A stretch of DNA of 64,000 bases from an uncultured Lacinutrix sp. Its GTDB lineage: Bacteria; Bacteroidota; Bacteroidia; Flavobacteriales; Flavobacteriaceae. Location of the stretch: assembly GCF_947500605.1 (NCBI RefSeq), contig NZ_CANMSJ010000010.1:1-64000 (forward strand), given 5' to 3'. Of the stretch, positions 1-8,485 are shown one piece after another. Position numbers and translations under genes: made by a program. Numbering within the stretch: the first letter of the stretch is position 1; each line of letters starts with the position of its first letter. The notes below the pieces were generated by a model that saw nothing but the letters and a program-made list of their open reading frames with translations, did no database searches and was not told where the DNA came from.

Positions 1-3000
1 TGCACACCTACATAAATAGTTTGCATGTTTGGTACAACGTTAGTATACGGACTCACTAATGGGTTTGCTTGTGCATCAGCATCGGCTTGTGTGAAATAAT
101 ACGTTACAGCGTATGCTGGATTACCGCCTGAAATTTCGTTGTTTTTTAGGGTTAAATCTATTTCTGTTATTCCATCTGGTGTACCGTCGTCACAAACTTC
201 TAGTGGTGTTGGTACGACTATGGTTGGTAGTGGATTAATTATAACTGTATTTGAATCAGTTAAAGCACTAGTACAAGTTGTTGTTGGATTATTTATAGAC
301 TCTAAAGTCATCGTTTGATCTACAGTTGGAGCTACTATTGTAATAACAGATTCTCCTGCAGCATCAAGTGTAGTTTGTAAAGTTCCTCCTCCATTAATAT
401 TATAATCTACAATATTACCAGAAACTCCTGTAATAGTAAATACAGCATCTTCACCTATACAAACAGCTGTATTACTAGTAAGTGTTACTGTTGGATTTGC
501 AAGCACTGTAACGGTTGCAGTATCTGTTAAAGTTCCAAAACAAGAAGTAACCGGATTAGTTACTGTTTCCAACAGAATAGTTTGATCTACTGTTGCAGCC
601 GTAATTGTTACAATCGCTTGACCTGTTGCATCAATAGTTACTTGTTGCGTAGCACCTCCATTAATTGTATAGTCTACAACATCATCTGTAGTACCATTAA
701 TAGTAAAAATTGCATCTGCTCCTGAACATATATCTGTATTTGTTGTTAAAGATGTTATAACTGGATTAGCTCCTATAGTTACAGTGTTAGTTTCGGTTAA
801 AACACTTGAACATGTAGTCGCTGGATTAACAATAGATTCTAAAGTAATAGTCTGATCAACTGTTGCTCCTGCAACAGTTACCACTCCTTCTCCAGCGGCA
901 TCTAATGTTACCTGCAATGTTCCTCCTGCATTAATATTATAATCTACAACATTACCAGCATCTCCAGTAATTGTAAATATTGCATCTCCTCCAGAACAAA
1001 CACTTGTATTACTTGTCAATACAACTGTTGGATTTGCATTAACTACAACAGTTTCCGTATCTGTTAAAGCAGCAGTACATGTTGTAACTGTATCTACAAC
1101 AGATTCTAATGTTATTACTTGATTTGTAGTTACTCCTGTAACAGTTATTACCGCCTGTCCAGCAGCATCAAGAGTTACTTGTTGCGTAGCTCCTCCATTT
1201 ATATTATAATCTACAACATGATTAGCTGTACCAGTAATTGTAAATATAGCATCCTCACCAGAACAGATATCAGAGTTCGTTGTTAAAGATGTAACCTCCG
1301 GACTTGGGTTTACAATAAGATCAAATTCTCCTAAAGGATCTGTAGTTACATTAACGCATGTAGCATCTGCTGTTAAGGCCACTCTAACAAAAATAGGCTG
1401 CGGATTACTTGTGTTATCATATAAACTTACTAAAGCATTTACACCAGCAGCTGCGTCTGCTAGAGATGCATAATAAGTTACTGTATAATCTGAAGCTGAT
1501 TGCGTTCCTAATATTATTAAGTTTTGAGATTCTAAATCAAAAGACTCAACACCATCATTAGAAATATCATCACAAAGCACCATATCCAATGCTGGATTGA
1601 TTACTGGCTGTGCAGTAATGTTTAATGTAAACGAATCTGTTTCAAAACAACCCGAAGTTAAATATTCTATTCTAACAAATATTGTTTGAGGCGTTCCTAT
1701 TATAGCTGTTGAAGAATAAGTTGTTGGATTAGGAATCTCATTATTTTCACTATCTGCATCCGCCTGGGTCTCATAATATGTAATAATTTGGTCTGCAGGA
1801 TTAACCGCTGGTCCATTTATTACAGCATCATTTTCTGTTAAATCGAAAATATAAGGTGGAGCTCCTGGGTTACATAAAAATAAATTATCAGGTGCTGCTG
1901 TTATAATTTCTGGCAACACATCAATACAAACTGTTTCTTCGTATTCACATCCAAAATCATCTGTAGTTCTATAAGTATAACAATATTGTCCGGCTGCTGG
2001 AGGAGCTACCGTAATAGTATTTCCTGTAGTAACAGTTATTGTTGGATCAGCATCCCATCCTTCTGTTACAGTTGTTGGTGTAAAAGATAATTCTGGTGGT
2101 TGTAAGTTTGGATCAAACTGTATACTCCAAGAAAAGATAAAACCATTATCTGCTCCTAAATTATCAATAATTTGAATACACCAATCACCATTTAACGGGC
2201 TACCTAAAAGTGTATTTAAACTACCTTCTGGTAAATATGTTCCTGGTGCTATAGAGTTACCTGCCGGATTACTACCTGCATTTATTGTTGGTCCGTTTTC
2301 TAAAGTTACCGTTCCTGCTGTAGAAAAACAATAATCTGCTCCAACTCCTGGTGTATTAGTACCATCATCATTGGCTCCACCAAGATAAGTACCTCCACCT
2401 CCTGGGTATTGTTTTAAAACGGCTACTGCTCCAGTAGGACTAATAATATTAATATCTAAATCTCCTAAATAAGAGTGTTCCATGTTAACACATATACCTA
2501 CAATTTGATTTATGTCTGTTAACGTTTGAGCAGAATCGTAACAATCTACAGTAACACATGTTGAATAAGAAGCACCATTTCCATCTGGTAAAAATGTTGT
2601 CCCACTAACTGGCGGTGTACAATCATTTATAAACTCGGTTGGAGTCACAACTCCTGTTATAGTTGTAGTGTCACCATAACACAACACATCACTCACTGCT
2701 TGAGTACCAGTAAAATCTGGTTCTGTACCAACTTGAATAACTTGATTAATTAAGTTTGTATTTGAACAACCTGTTCCAGGTGCTGGATCTGTATTGGTAT
2801 CCGTAATATTTAAATTTACAATATAAACTCCAGGATTAGGATAAGAAAATGTTGCTGTTTGTCCAGCCATAGTATTACCATCTCCTAAATCCCACTCGTA
2901 AGTAGCTCCTGTTCCATCTACAGAAAAATCCCCACTACCACTAAGTGTAACGTCTTCACCCGGACAAACCCAAATGTAACCGTCTCCATTTGGAGCTGGT

Positions 3001-3467
3001 GTAGAACTATCTAATTGAGAAACTATTGTTTGACAAGGTTCAAAACAAGAAATAGTTGCTGCCCAACCTGTAGTTGTAGCAGTACCGTCTGAAGTAAACA
3101 CTATAGTTATACAACCTGTTGCATTATTAGGGGTTGCAGATACAAAACCTGGATTATTTGCTGCTCCTGCTCCAGAATAAGTTCCAAAGTTATTAGCAGT
3201 AATATCATCTCCATCATAAAAAGTAATTGTATCACTTCCTGTTTGTGTACTAAATGCTGTAAAATCAAGTTGAACTAGATTTCCAGCAACATCAGGACAG
3301 ATAGTAAGTGTAAAATTCTCACCATCACCATAGTTTGCTGCTGCTCCTCCAGAATCATATAAAGTACCAGAGCATTGTGTTATTGTTCCTGTTTGCATCA
3401 AAACATCTTGAGCCAATGCAACAGTCGAAATAAATAAAAATGTAATTAATAAAGTAAACTTATTCAT
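1..3467 (-). CDS. Giant modular secreted/surface protein, 3' end cut off by window edge
   Basis: The reading frame is open from an ATG at 3467 to the window edge, giving 1155 codons with the C-terminus missing. A signal peptide occupies residues 1-20 (cleavage after VALA, before QD). Domains in order: a CUB-like domain (about 28-140, starting at the CSGTLYDSGG stretch), a PKD domain (about 170-230, YEWDLGDG motif), and a proprotein-convertase P-like beta domain (about 305-450, with SPTG and GDWCIQIID). Next come two ~100-residue modules with the pattern C-FDL-YY-A-Y-N-FVR (about 520-720), four near-identical Ig-like repeats (720-1077) and a third ~100-residue module. Such architectures in Flavobacteriaceae are usually surface adhesins exported by T9SS with a type B or gliding-associated C-terminal signal; that signal would lie outside the window. 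The gene starts 11 bases after the upstream small gene, so the two are probably co-transcribed. Function inferred only. Confidence 0.85.
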   Translation of the reverse strand, partial: MNKFTLLITFLFISTVALAQDVLMQTGTITQCSGTLYDSGGAAANYGDGENFTLTICPDVAGNLVQLDFTAFSTQTGSDTITFYDGDDITANNFGTYSGAGAANNPGFVSATPNNATGCITIVFTSDGTATTTGWAATISCFEPCQTIVSQLDSSTPAPNGDGYIWVCPGEDVTLSGSGDFSVDGTGATYEWDLGDGNTMAGQTATFSYPNPGVYIVNLNITDTNTDPAPGTGCSNTNLINQVIQVGTEPDFTGTQAVSDVLCYGDTTTITGVVTPTEFINDCTPPVSGTTFLPDGNGASYSTCVTVDCYDSAQTLTDINQIVGICVNMEHSYLGDLDINIISPTGAVAVLKQYPGGGGTYLGGANDDGTNTPGVGADYCFSTAGTVTLENGPTINAGSNPAGNSIAPGTYLPEGSLNTLLGSPLNGDWCIQIIDNLGADNGFIFSWSIQFDPNLQPPELSFTPTTVTEGWDADPTITVTTGNTITVAPPAAGQYCYTYRTTDDFGCEYEETVCIDVLPEIITAAPDNLFLCNPGAPPYIFDLTENDAVINGPAVNPADQIITYYETQADADSENNEIPNPTTYSSTAIIGTPQTIFVRIEYLTSGCFETDSFTLNITAQPVINPALDMVLCDDISNDGVESFDLESQNLIILGTQSASDYTVTYYASLADAAAGVNALVSLYDNTSNPQPIFVRVALTADATCVNVTTDPLGEFDLIVNPSPEVTSLTTNSDICSGEDAIFTITGTANHVVDYNINGGATQQVTLDAAGQAVITVTGVTTNQVITLESVVDTVTTCTAALTDTETVVVNANPTVVLTSNTSVCSGGDAIFTITGDAGNVVDYNINAGGTLQVTLDAAGEGVVTVAGATVDQTITLESIVNPATTCSSVLTETNTVTIGANPVITSLTTNTDICSGADAIFTINGTTDDVVDYTINGGATQQVTIDATGQAIVTITAATVDQTILLETVTNPVTSCFGTLTDTATVTVLANPTVTLTSNTAVCIGEDAVFTITGVSGNIVDYNINGGGTLQTTLDAAGESVITIVAPTVDQTMTLESINNPTTTCTSALTDSNTVIINPLPTIVVPTPLEVCDDGTPDGITEIDLTLKNNEISGGNPAYAVTYYFTQADADAQANPLVSPYTNVVPNMQTIYVGV
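237..1310 (-). repeat. Four tandem ~89-residue Ig-like repeats inside the giant surface protein
   Basis: Four direct repeats lie head to tail at 1310-1035, 1034-768, 767-498 and 497-237 (92, 89, 90 and 87 codons). Each begins with an NP dipeptide, then V-T/S-L-T-N, a CSGxDAIFTI or CIGEDAVFTI motif, VVDYxINGG and DAxGxxVxT, and ends with a cysteine-containing segment before the next NP. DNA similarity is visible by eye. Such arrays usually form a stalk of beta-sandwich domains and are prone to copy-number change. Confidence 0.9.
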
Positions 3468-3478
3468 TGTTGTTTTTT

Positions 3479-3949
3479 TTATTGGTGTTGAGATAGTATT
3501 ACGATGAAAAAATCAGTGTTCAGAATCCTATAAATTCTTGAGCCTCTTCCGTGAATCTCAAGATTATATTTTAAAATATTAAAGGTGTTTTTATTATAAG
3601 AAGTATCGAAAACTAATTCTGAATTATAAGCATTAAATAATCCTGCATCGGTTAAAGTTTTATACTTTTCAGTATTACCTACTAATTCTGGCATTTCTTT
3701 AATAACAATTCTATTTCTAAGTAAGTTTTTTAAATCTTTCAATTTTTGTGGCCTATCTAACACATAAGCATCTAATTTATCTGCATAAACTTCTTTAAGA
3801 AAAGAAAGTTCTTGTGATGTTAATGGTGCCTTAACATTGTCATTATATTTAACCAACTTAAGTGGTTGCATTTTTGAGGATTGTGCAGTTACACTAAAGA
3901 TGCTAATTGCAAACAATAAGGCAAAGCTGTAAAGTAGTTTGATTTTCAT
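3479..3949 (-). CDS. Small secreted protein of unknown function, upstream partner of giant surface protein
   Basis: This is a 156-residue protein with a clear signal peptide (residues 1-22, ending VTAQ). The mature part is soluble and charged, with no cysteine and no motif I recognise. The KEMPELVGNTEKYKTL segment and a C-terminal half rich in N, I and Y (NILKYNLEIHG) are the most distinctive parts. It lies directly upstream of the giant modular protein on the same strand with an 11-base gap, so the pair is probably one transcript. It may assist export, surface retention or maturation of the large protein, but that rests only on position. Confidence 0.75.
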   Translation of the reverse strand: MKIKLLYSFALLFAISIFSVTAQSSKMQPLKLVKYNDNVKAPLTSQELSFLKEVYADKLDAYVLDRPQKLKDLKNLLRNRIVIKEMPELVGNTEKYKTLTDAGLFNAYNSELVFDTSYNKNTFNILKYNLEIHGRGSRIYRILNTDFFIVILSQHQ

Positions 3950-4058
3950 ATATAAATACCGTTTTTAAGATGCTAAAAATAGCAAAAAATAATTAACTTT
4001 TTGTTAATATTCAATGTTCTAAAATTATAACAACTTAAATATAAAAACTCCTACCTTG

Positions 4059-4088
4059 TTGCACTCATTTTTTTATTACTTATCTTTG
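4059..4088 (+). promoter_or_regulatory. Promoter of folE
   Basis: TTG at 4059-4061, 19 bases, then TATCTTTG at 4081-4088. This matches the Bacteroidota -33/-7 consensus (TTG, N17-23, TAnnTTTG). Transcription would begin near 4093-4095, leaving a leader of roughly 117 bases before folE. A 17-codon reading frame (4097-4150) starts almost at the predicted transcript end. Confidence 0.6.
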
Positions 4089-4096
4089 CAGACTTA

Positions 4097-4150
4097 ATGA
4101 AATTTGGCTTATACACTCCACGTTTTATTAAAATAGTATCATTAAAATGA
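4097..4150 (+). other. Possible 17-codon leader reading frame upstream of folE
   Basis: The ATG lies 8 bases after the -7 box, and the frame ends at TGA 4148-4150. The predicted peptide starts MKFGLYTPRF. It would be translated from the very 5' end of the folE transcript. Nothing proves translation. A second start codon overlaps its stop (4147) and reads only four codons. It may simply be chance sequence in an AT-rich leader. Confidence 0.25.
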
Positions 4151-4211
4151 AGCCCTTTTAGTCTACTTTATTTTAGTGTATTAAATATGACTATAGCTAG
4201 AATTTGAACAG

Positions 4212-4883
4212 ATGAAAATTGAGAATACTACAAACGACGAGTTAGGAGAAAACCATGTAGGAACATCTACAGATACTCCAATGGCGGCTGATGCCTTTAA
4301 GCTTTCGGACAAAGAAAAAATAGAAATAATAAAAGGCGATGTTCGTCATATTATGGAAACGTTAGGACTAGACTTAACAGACGACAGTTTAAATGGCACA
4401 CCAAATCGTGTTGCTAAAATGTTTGTTAATGAAATTTTTGGAGGTCTAGACCCAGAAAAAAAACCAACAGCATCGGTTTTCGATAATAAATATAAGTACG
4501 GAGAAATGCTTGTAGAAAAAAACATTACAGTTTACTCTACTTGCGAGCATCATTTATTACCAATTGTTGGTAGAGCACATATTGCTTACATATCTAACGG
4601 TACTGTTGTTGGCTTATCTAAAATGAATAGAATTGTAGATTATTTCTCAAAACGTCCTCAAGTACAAGAACGTTTAACTATTCAAGTAGTAAAAGAACTT
4701 CAAAAAGTATTAAATACAGATGATGTTGCTTGTGTTATAGATGCTAAACATCTATGCGTAAACTCTCGTGGTATTCGCGATATTGAAAGTAGTACAGTAA
4801 CTTCAGAATTTGGTGGACAGTTTAAAAACAAAGAAACTAAACGTGAGTTTTTAGATTACATTAAATTAGAAACTAAATTCTAA
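4212..4883 (+). CDS. folE: GTP cyclohydrolase I
   Basis: FolE converts GTP to 7,8-dihydroneopterin triphosphate, the first step of tetrahydrofolate synthesis and also the entry to queuosine precursors. The 223-residue protein has the expected length. The zinc ligands are visible: C111 and H114 in the CEHH motif and C182 in the HLCVNSRG motif. The substrate-binding stretch VGLSKMNRIVDYFSKRPQVQER is intact around 133-154. The first 30 residues are a variable extension. It has its own promoter, and cysS follows 138 bases downstream. The window also holds queE and folD, which act in linked pathways. Confidence 0.97.
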   Translation: MKIENTTNDELGENHVGTSTDTPMAADAFKLSDKEKIEIIKGDVRHIMETLGLDLTDDSLNGTPNRVAKMFVNEIFGGLDPEKKPTASVFDNKYKYGEMLVEKNITVYSTCEHHLLPIVGRAHIAYISNGTVVGLSKMNRIVDYFSKRPQVQERLTIQVVKELQKVLNTDDVACVIDAKHLCVNSRGIRDIESSTVTSEFGGQFKNKETKREFLDYIKLETKF

Positions 4884-5021
4884 AAAGCAAAATAATTAGA
4901 ACTTCTTTTAAAAGAAAACTATAAAATTATTAGCTTAGACGTCGAAATCTATAACTAATAAATTAACGCATTCGAAAATCACTTTTTAAACAAAGTCTTT
5001 TTCAGCTTTATATTATACAAC

Positions 5022-6503
5022 ATGCAACTTTACAAGAATCAACACATAAAAGTCTATAATTCTTTAACCGGAAAAAAAGAACCTTTCGAAACTATTACAG
5101 AAGGAAATGTTGGTATGTATGTTTGCGGACCTACAGTTTATAGTAATGTACACTTAGGAAATGTAAGAACATTTATGTCTTTCGATATGGTGTTTCGTTA
5201 CCTAAAACATTTAGGTTATAAAGTACGTTACGTTAGAAACATTACAGATGCTGGACATTTAGAAAATGATGCAGATGCTGGAGAAGATAAAATTACTAAA
5301 AAGGCTCGTTTAGAAGAAATTGAACCTATGGAGATTGTACAGCGTTATACTGTAGATTTTCATAATGTATTAAACCAATTTAACTTCTTACCTCCTAGTA
5401 TCGAACCTACTGCAACTGGTCATATTATAGAGCAGATTGAACTTATTAGCACTATTATAGATAATGGTTTTGGTTACGAAGTAAATGGATCTGTTTATTT
5501 CGATGTTCATAAATACAACGAGACTAACAATTACGGTATTTTAAGTAAACGTAAGCTTGAAGATTTAATACACAATACACGTGCTCTGGACGGACAAAGT
5601 GATAAAAAAAATCCACAAGATTTTGCACTTTGGAAAAAAGCAGAGCCTACACATATTATGCGTTGGCCATCGCCTTGGAGCGACGGTTTCCCAGGTTGGC
5701 ATTTAGAATGTACAGCCATGAGTACAAAATACTTAGGCGAACAATTCGATATTCATGGTGGTGGAATGGATTTAAAATTCCCTCATCACGAATGTGAAAT
5801 TGCACAAAACCAAGCTGCAAAAGGAAAATCACCAGTAAATTACTGGATGCATGCAAACATGTTAGAACTTAACGGTTCTCGCATGAGTAAATCTACAGGG
5901 AACTATATTAATCCTGCCGAATTACTTTCTGGCAAAAACGACATTCTATCTAAAGCCTACAATCCAAATGTAGTACGCTTTTTCATGATGCAATCTGCAT
6001 ATAGAAGTGTTTTAGATTTAACAGACAATGGATTATTGGCCAGCGAAAAAGGTTTTAATCGTCTAATGAATGCTGTTGATGATTTAGATAATTTAAAAAC
6101 TTTAAACGCTTCTTCTTTCGATGTTAAAGCATGGAAACAGACTTGTTACGATGCCATGAACGACGATTTTAATACTCCTATTTTAATCGCCAACTTATTC
6201 GAAGCCGTAAACCATATTAACGCTGTAAAAGAAGGAAGCAAAACCATTTCTAGCGAAGATTTAGAAGTATTTAAAAGCGCATTACACACATTTGTTTTCG
6301 AACTATTAGGCTTAAACAATGCAAAAGATTCAGCCGAAGGCACAGAAAAACTTTCTGGAGCGGTAGAATTACTTATAAAATTAAGACAAGAAGCTAGAGC
6401 GAATAAAGATTTCGCTTTGTCCGATCAAATTCGCGACGAACTAGCCGAAGTTGGCATAACTTTAAACGACAGCAGAGAAGGCACAACCTTTTCTACAAAC
6501 TAG
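5022..6503 (+). CDS. cysS: Cysteine--tRNA ligase
   Basis: CysS charges tRNA-Cys with cysteine in the cytosol. The 493-residue class I synthetase has the first zinc cysteine C35 (YVCGPTVY), the HIGH-type signature HLGN at 44-47, the WHLECTAMS segment and the zinc-site HGGGMDL-FPHHECE block. The KMSKS-type motif is RMSKS (287-291). The C-terminal DALR-like and anticodon-binding regions are complete. A palindromic repeat begins 9 bases after the stop and may serve as the transcript end. Confidence 0.98.
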   Translation: MQLYKNQHIKVYNSLTGKKEPFETITEGNVGMYVCGPTVYSNVHLGNVRTFMSFDMVFRYLKHLGYKVRYVRNITDAGHLENDADAGEDKITKKARLEEIEPMEIVQRYTVDFHNVLNQFNFLPPSIEPTATGHIIEQIELISTIIDNGFGYEVNGSVYFDVHKYNETNNYGILSKRKLEDLIHNTRALDGQSDKKNPQDFALWKKAEPTHIMRWPSPWSDGFPGWHLECTAMSTKYLGEQFDIHGGGMDLKFPHHECEIAQNQAAKGKSPVNYWMHANMLELNGSRMSKSTGNYINPAELLSGKNDILSKAYNPNVVRFFMMQSAYRSVLDLTDNGLLASEKGFNRLMNAVDDLDNLKTLNASSFDVKAWKQTCYDAMNDDFNTPILIANLFEAVNHINAVKEGSKTISSEDLEVFKSALHTFVFELLGLNNAKDSAEGTEKLSGAVELLIKLRQEARANKDFALSDQIRDELAEVGITLNDSREGTTFSTN

Positions 6504-6512
6504 TCCGTAGAC

Positions 6513-6576
6513 TGTCATTCCTGCGAAGGCAGGAATCCAAAAAAAAAAAAAGGTTCCTACCTTCGTAGGAATGACA
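6513..6576. repeat. Nested palindromic intergenic element (REP-like)
   Basis: Two arms, TGTCATTCCTGCGAAGGCAG with its extension (6513-6538) and its imperfect reverse complement (6552-6576), are separated by an A-rich spacer. Each arm is also a small hairpin on its own (CCTGCGAAGGCAGG and CCTACCTTCGTAGG). The family resembles short palindromic repeats common between genes in many bacteria. The right arm supplies the upstream-most ATG of yidD at 6571. Confidence 0.8.
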
Positions 6577-6804
6577 AATATTGTGAAAAAAATATTAATA
6601 GCACCTTTTCTATTTATAATAAAAGTATATCAAACTTTTATATCTCCATTTACACCAGCCACGTGTAGATACCAACCAACCTGCTCTCATTACACAAAAG
6701 AAGCTCTAGAAAAGCATGGTTTTTTAAAAGGCATGACATTGAGCATAAAACGTATTTTTAGTTGTCATCCTTGGGGAGGCAAAGGCTATGACCCAGTTCC
6801 GTAA
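6571..6804 (+). CDS. yidD: Membrane protein insertion efficiency factor YidD
   Basis: YidD is a small protein that helps YidC/Sec insert inner-membrane proteins. The 77-residue frame shows the whole family pattern: an N-terminal amphipathic or hydrophobic helix, the [19 protein letters not shown] core with both cysteines, and the C-terminal [14 protein letters not shown]. The ATG at 6571 lies inside the palindromic repeat. A GTG at 6583 (fifth codon) lies just outside it and gives a protein that begins VKKILIAPF, closer to the usual family start. Which one is used cannot be told from sequence. A diverged intergenic repeat starts 9 bases after the stop. Confidence 0.93.
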   Translation: MTNIVKKILIAPFLFIIKVYQTFISPFTPATCRYQPTCSHYTKEALEKHGFLKGMTLSIKRIFSCHPWGGKGYDPVP

Positions 6805-6812
6805 TTATTTTT

Positions 6813-6943
6813 AGGGCGTTCCTTTTTACTTATAACTTACAAGGTGAAAAACCTTGAAAGCTAGCAAAAAGTCAGGCTCTCAAGGCTCGCTTTTTTTCGA
6901 AAATAAAAAAAGAGCTCAAACAAACCTTTCCATCCTTAACGCG
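6813..6943 (+). repeat. Diverged intergenic repeat, copy 1
   Basis: It starts with GGGCGTTCC (6814-6822), carries GTCAGGCTCTC in the middle (6871-6881) and GAGCTC (6912-6917), and ends with CCATCCTTAACGC (6930-6942). The same ordered blocks occur in reverse orientation at 9343-9426. This copy is longer because of extra sequence after the first block. The layout (GGGCGTT at one end, CCTTAACGC or CCTAACGC at the other) matches a dispersed repeat I recall from Flavobacteriia genomes. Confidence 0.7.
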
Positions 6944-7052
6944 CATACCAATGGTTTTGTTTAAAATAAACATTGTGGTTTTGTTAATGATTTGTGATAT
7001 ACTAAAATAAATAGAGCATAAATACTATATTTACAATCACAAAAAACAATCT

Positions 7053-7988
7053 ATGTATTTATTAGAATTCAACTGGAATCCTATAACAGGAATTGATATT
7101 ATTGGGAATTTCAAAATTCATTTTTATAGTCTAATGTGGGTTTCTGCATTTGTTGTAGGATGGCATATAATGAAACGCATTTTTAATAGAGAAAATGTAA
7201 ACATCGAATATCTTGATCCTTTATTTATCTACACCGTTTTAGCAACTATGCTAGGCGCACGTTTAGGTCATGTTATTTTCTATCAACCAGAATTATTTTC
7301 TCAAGATTTCTTTAGCGTTTTCTTACCATTCCATTTTAATCCAAGATTTGAATTTTCAGGATTTTCAGGACTCGCAAGTCATGGTGCTGCAATAGGTATT
7401 ATTGTTGCCATGTATTTATACAGAAGAAAGTATAATTACAAATCTTTAATGTGGATTTTAGACCGCATTGTAATTCCAGTAGCTTCGGGTGCTGTATTTA
7501 TTAGAATTGGAAACTTTATTAATTCTGAAATAGTAGGTAAATTATCTGGAGATTTTCCATTAGGAGTTCGTTTTATACAAGAAGAATACACTAAAGGTGA
7601 AATTGTAAAACTAACAGGAATTGCAGACTATAAAGAAGCATATCGTGCCGTTTCTAACGACCCTAAATTTATAGACTTATTACAAGCTGTTCCTTATAGA
7701 CATCCTGCACAATTGTACGAGTCGTTTTGCTACATTTTTGTATTCTTAATTCTATTGTACTTCTACTTAAAAACTAACAAAAACAATCAACCAGGTTTCT
7801 TATTTGGTCTCTTTTTAGTATTACTATGGACGGTTCGTTTCTTTGTCGAATTTGTAAAAATTGCACAAGTAGATGGACGAGATGATTATATTTGGTTTAT
7901 GAATACTGGACAAGTATTAAGTATTCCTTTTATATTAATTGGTTTATACTTTATGTTTATTTACAAACAAAAATCTAACTACAACTAA
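7053..7988 (+). CDS. lgt: Prolipoprotein diacylglyceryl transferase
   Basis: Lgt transfers diacylglycerol from phosphatidylglycerol to the lipobox cysteine of prolipoproteins in the inner membrane, the first step of lipoprotein maturation. The 311-residue protein is polytopic with about seven hydrophobic segments. The conserved signature RIGNFINSEIVG (about 151-162), the GLASHGAAIG segment and the HPAQLYES motif (about 217) are present. The start ATG at 7053 is followed by the typical LEFNWNPITGI. Its stop overlaps the next start by one base (TAATG), so it is translationally coupled to a lipoprotein gene that is itself an Lgt substrate. Confidence 0.97.
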   Translation: MYLLEFNWNPITGIDIIGNFKIHFYSLMWVSAFVVGWHIMKRIFNRENVNIEYLDPLFIYTVLATMLGARLGHVIFYQPELFSQDFFSVFLPFHFNPRFEFSGFSGLASHGAAIGIIVAMYLYRRKYNYKSLMWILDRIVIPVASGAVFIRIGNFINSEIVGKLSGDFPLGVRFIQEEYTKGEIVKLTGIADYKEAYRAVSNDPKFIDLLQAVPYRHPAQLYESFCYIFVFLILLYFYLKTNKNNQPGFLFGLFLVLLWTVRFFVEFVKIAQVDGRDDYIWFMNTGQVLSIPFILIGLYFMFIYKQKSNYN

Positions 7989-8485
7989 TGAAGACATTTA
8001 AAATAGCAATACTATTATTAAGTTTTAGCTTAACTATTATAGCTTGTAAAAGCGAACCAAAATCTATTAAGCAACCCGAAGTTACTTTTACTAAAGAAGG
8101 TGAGCTTACATTATACAAAACTACAGCAGATACTATTATAGCCAAGCTAGACATTGAAATTGCAAAGACACCTTTTGAAATTGAAACAGGTTTAATGTAT
8201 CGCGAATCGATGAAAAAGAACCAAGCGATGTTGTTTGTTTTTAACGAAATTAGAGAGCGTAATTTTTACATGAAAAACACACGTTTTCCTATTGACCTTA
8301 TCTTTTTAGACCATAACAAAAAGGTGGTTAGTTTTCAAGAAAACGCACAACCATTTAACGAAGCTTCTTTACCATCTAATGCTTTAGCACAGTTTGTACT
8401 AGAGGTTAATGCTGGTTTAGCCGAAGAATGGCTATTAGAAGTTGGTGACAGAATGGACTATTTTGTATTTAAGATTGAAGAGTAA
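7988..8485 (+). CDS. DUF192-family lipoprotein
   Basis: This is a 165-residue lipoprotein with a signal peptide ending LTIIAC; the lipid-modified cysteine is C20. The rest is a DUF192 domain: IETGLMYRESMKKNQAMLFVF, then RNFYMKNTRFPIDLIFLD, and the end LEVNAGLAEEWLLEVGD. DUF192 proteins are small secreted beta-rich proteins of poorly known function. It starts on the last base of the lgt stop and its own stop overlaps the next start in the same way, so the three genes form one tightly coupled unit. Confidence 0.9.
   Translation: MKTFKIAILLLSFSLTIIACKSEPKSIKQPEVTFTKEGELTLYKTTADTIIAKLDIEIAKTPFEIETGLMYRESMKKNQAMLFVFNEIRERNFYMKNTRFPIDLIFLDHNKKVVSFQENAQPFNEASLPSNALAQFVLEVNAGLAEEWLLEVGDRMDYFVFKIEE

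Noticed and set aside
237-1310. Regularly spaced ~270-base repeats
   Set aside because: Considered as a CRISPR-like or satellite array, but the frame stays open through all units and they encode Ig-like domains; repeat and spacer sizes do not fit CRISPR.
5531-5856. Open frames on the minus strand inside cysS
   Set aside because: They are shadows of the cysS frame with no start context, no family resemblance and no conserved spacing.
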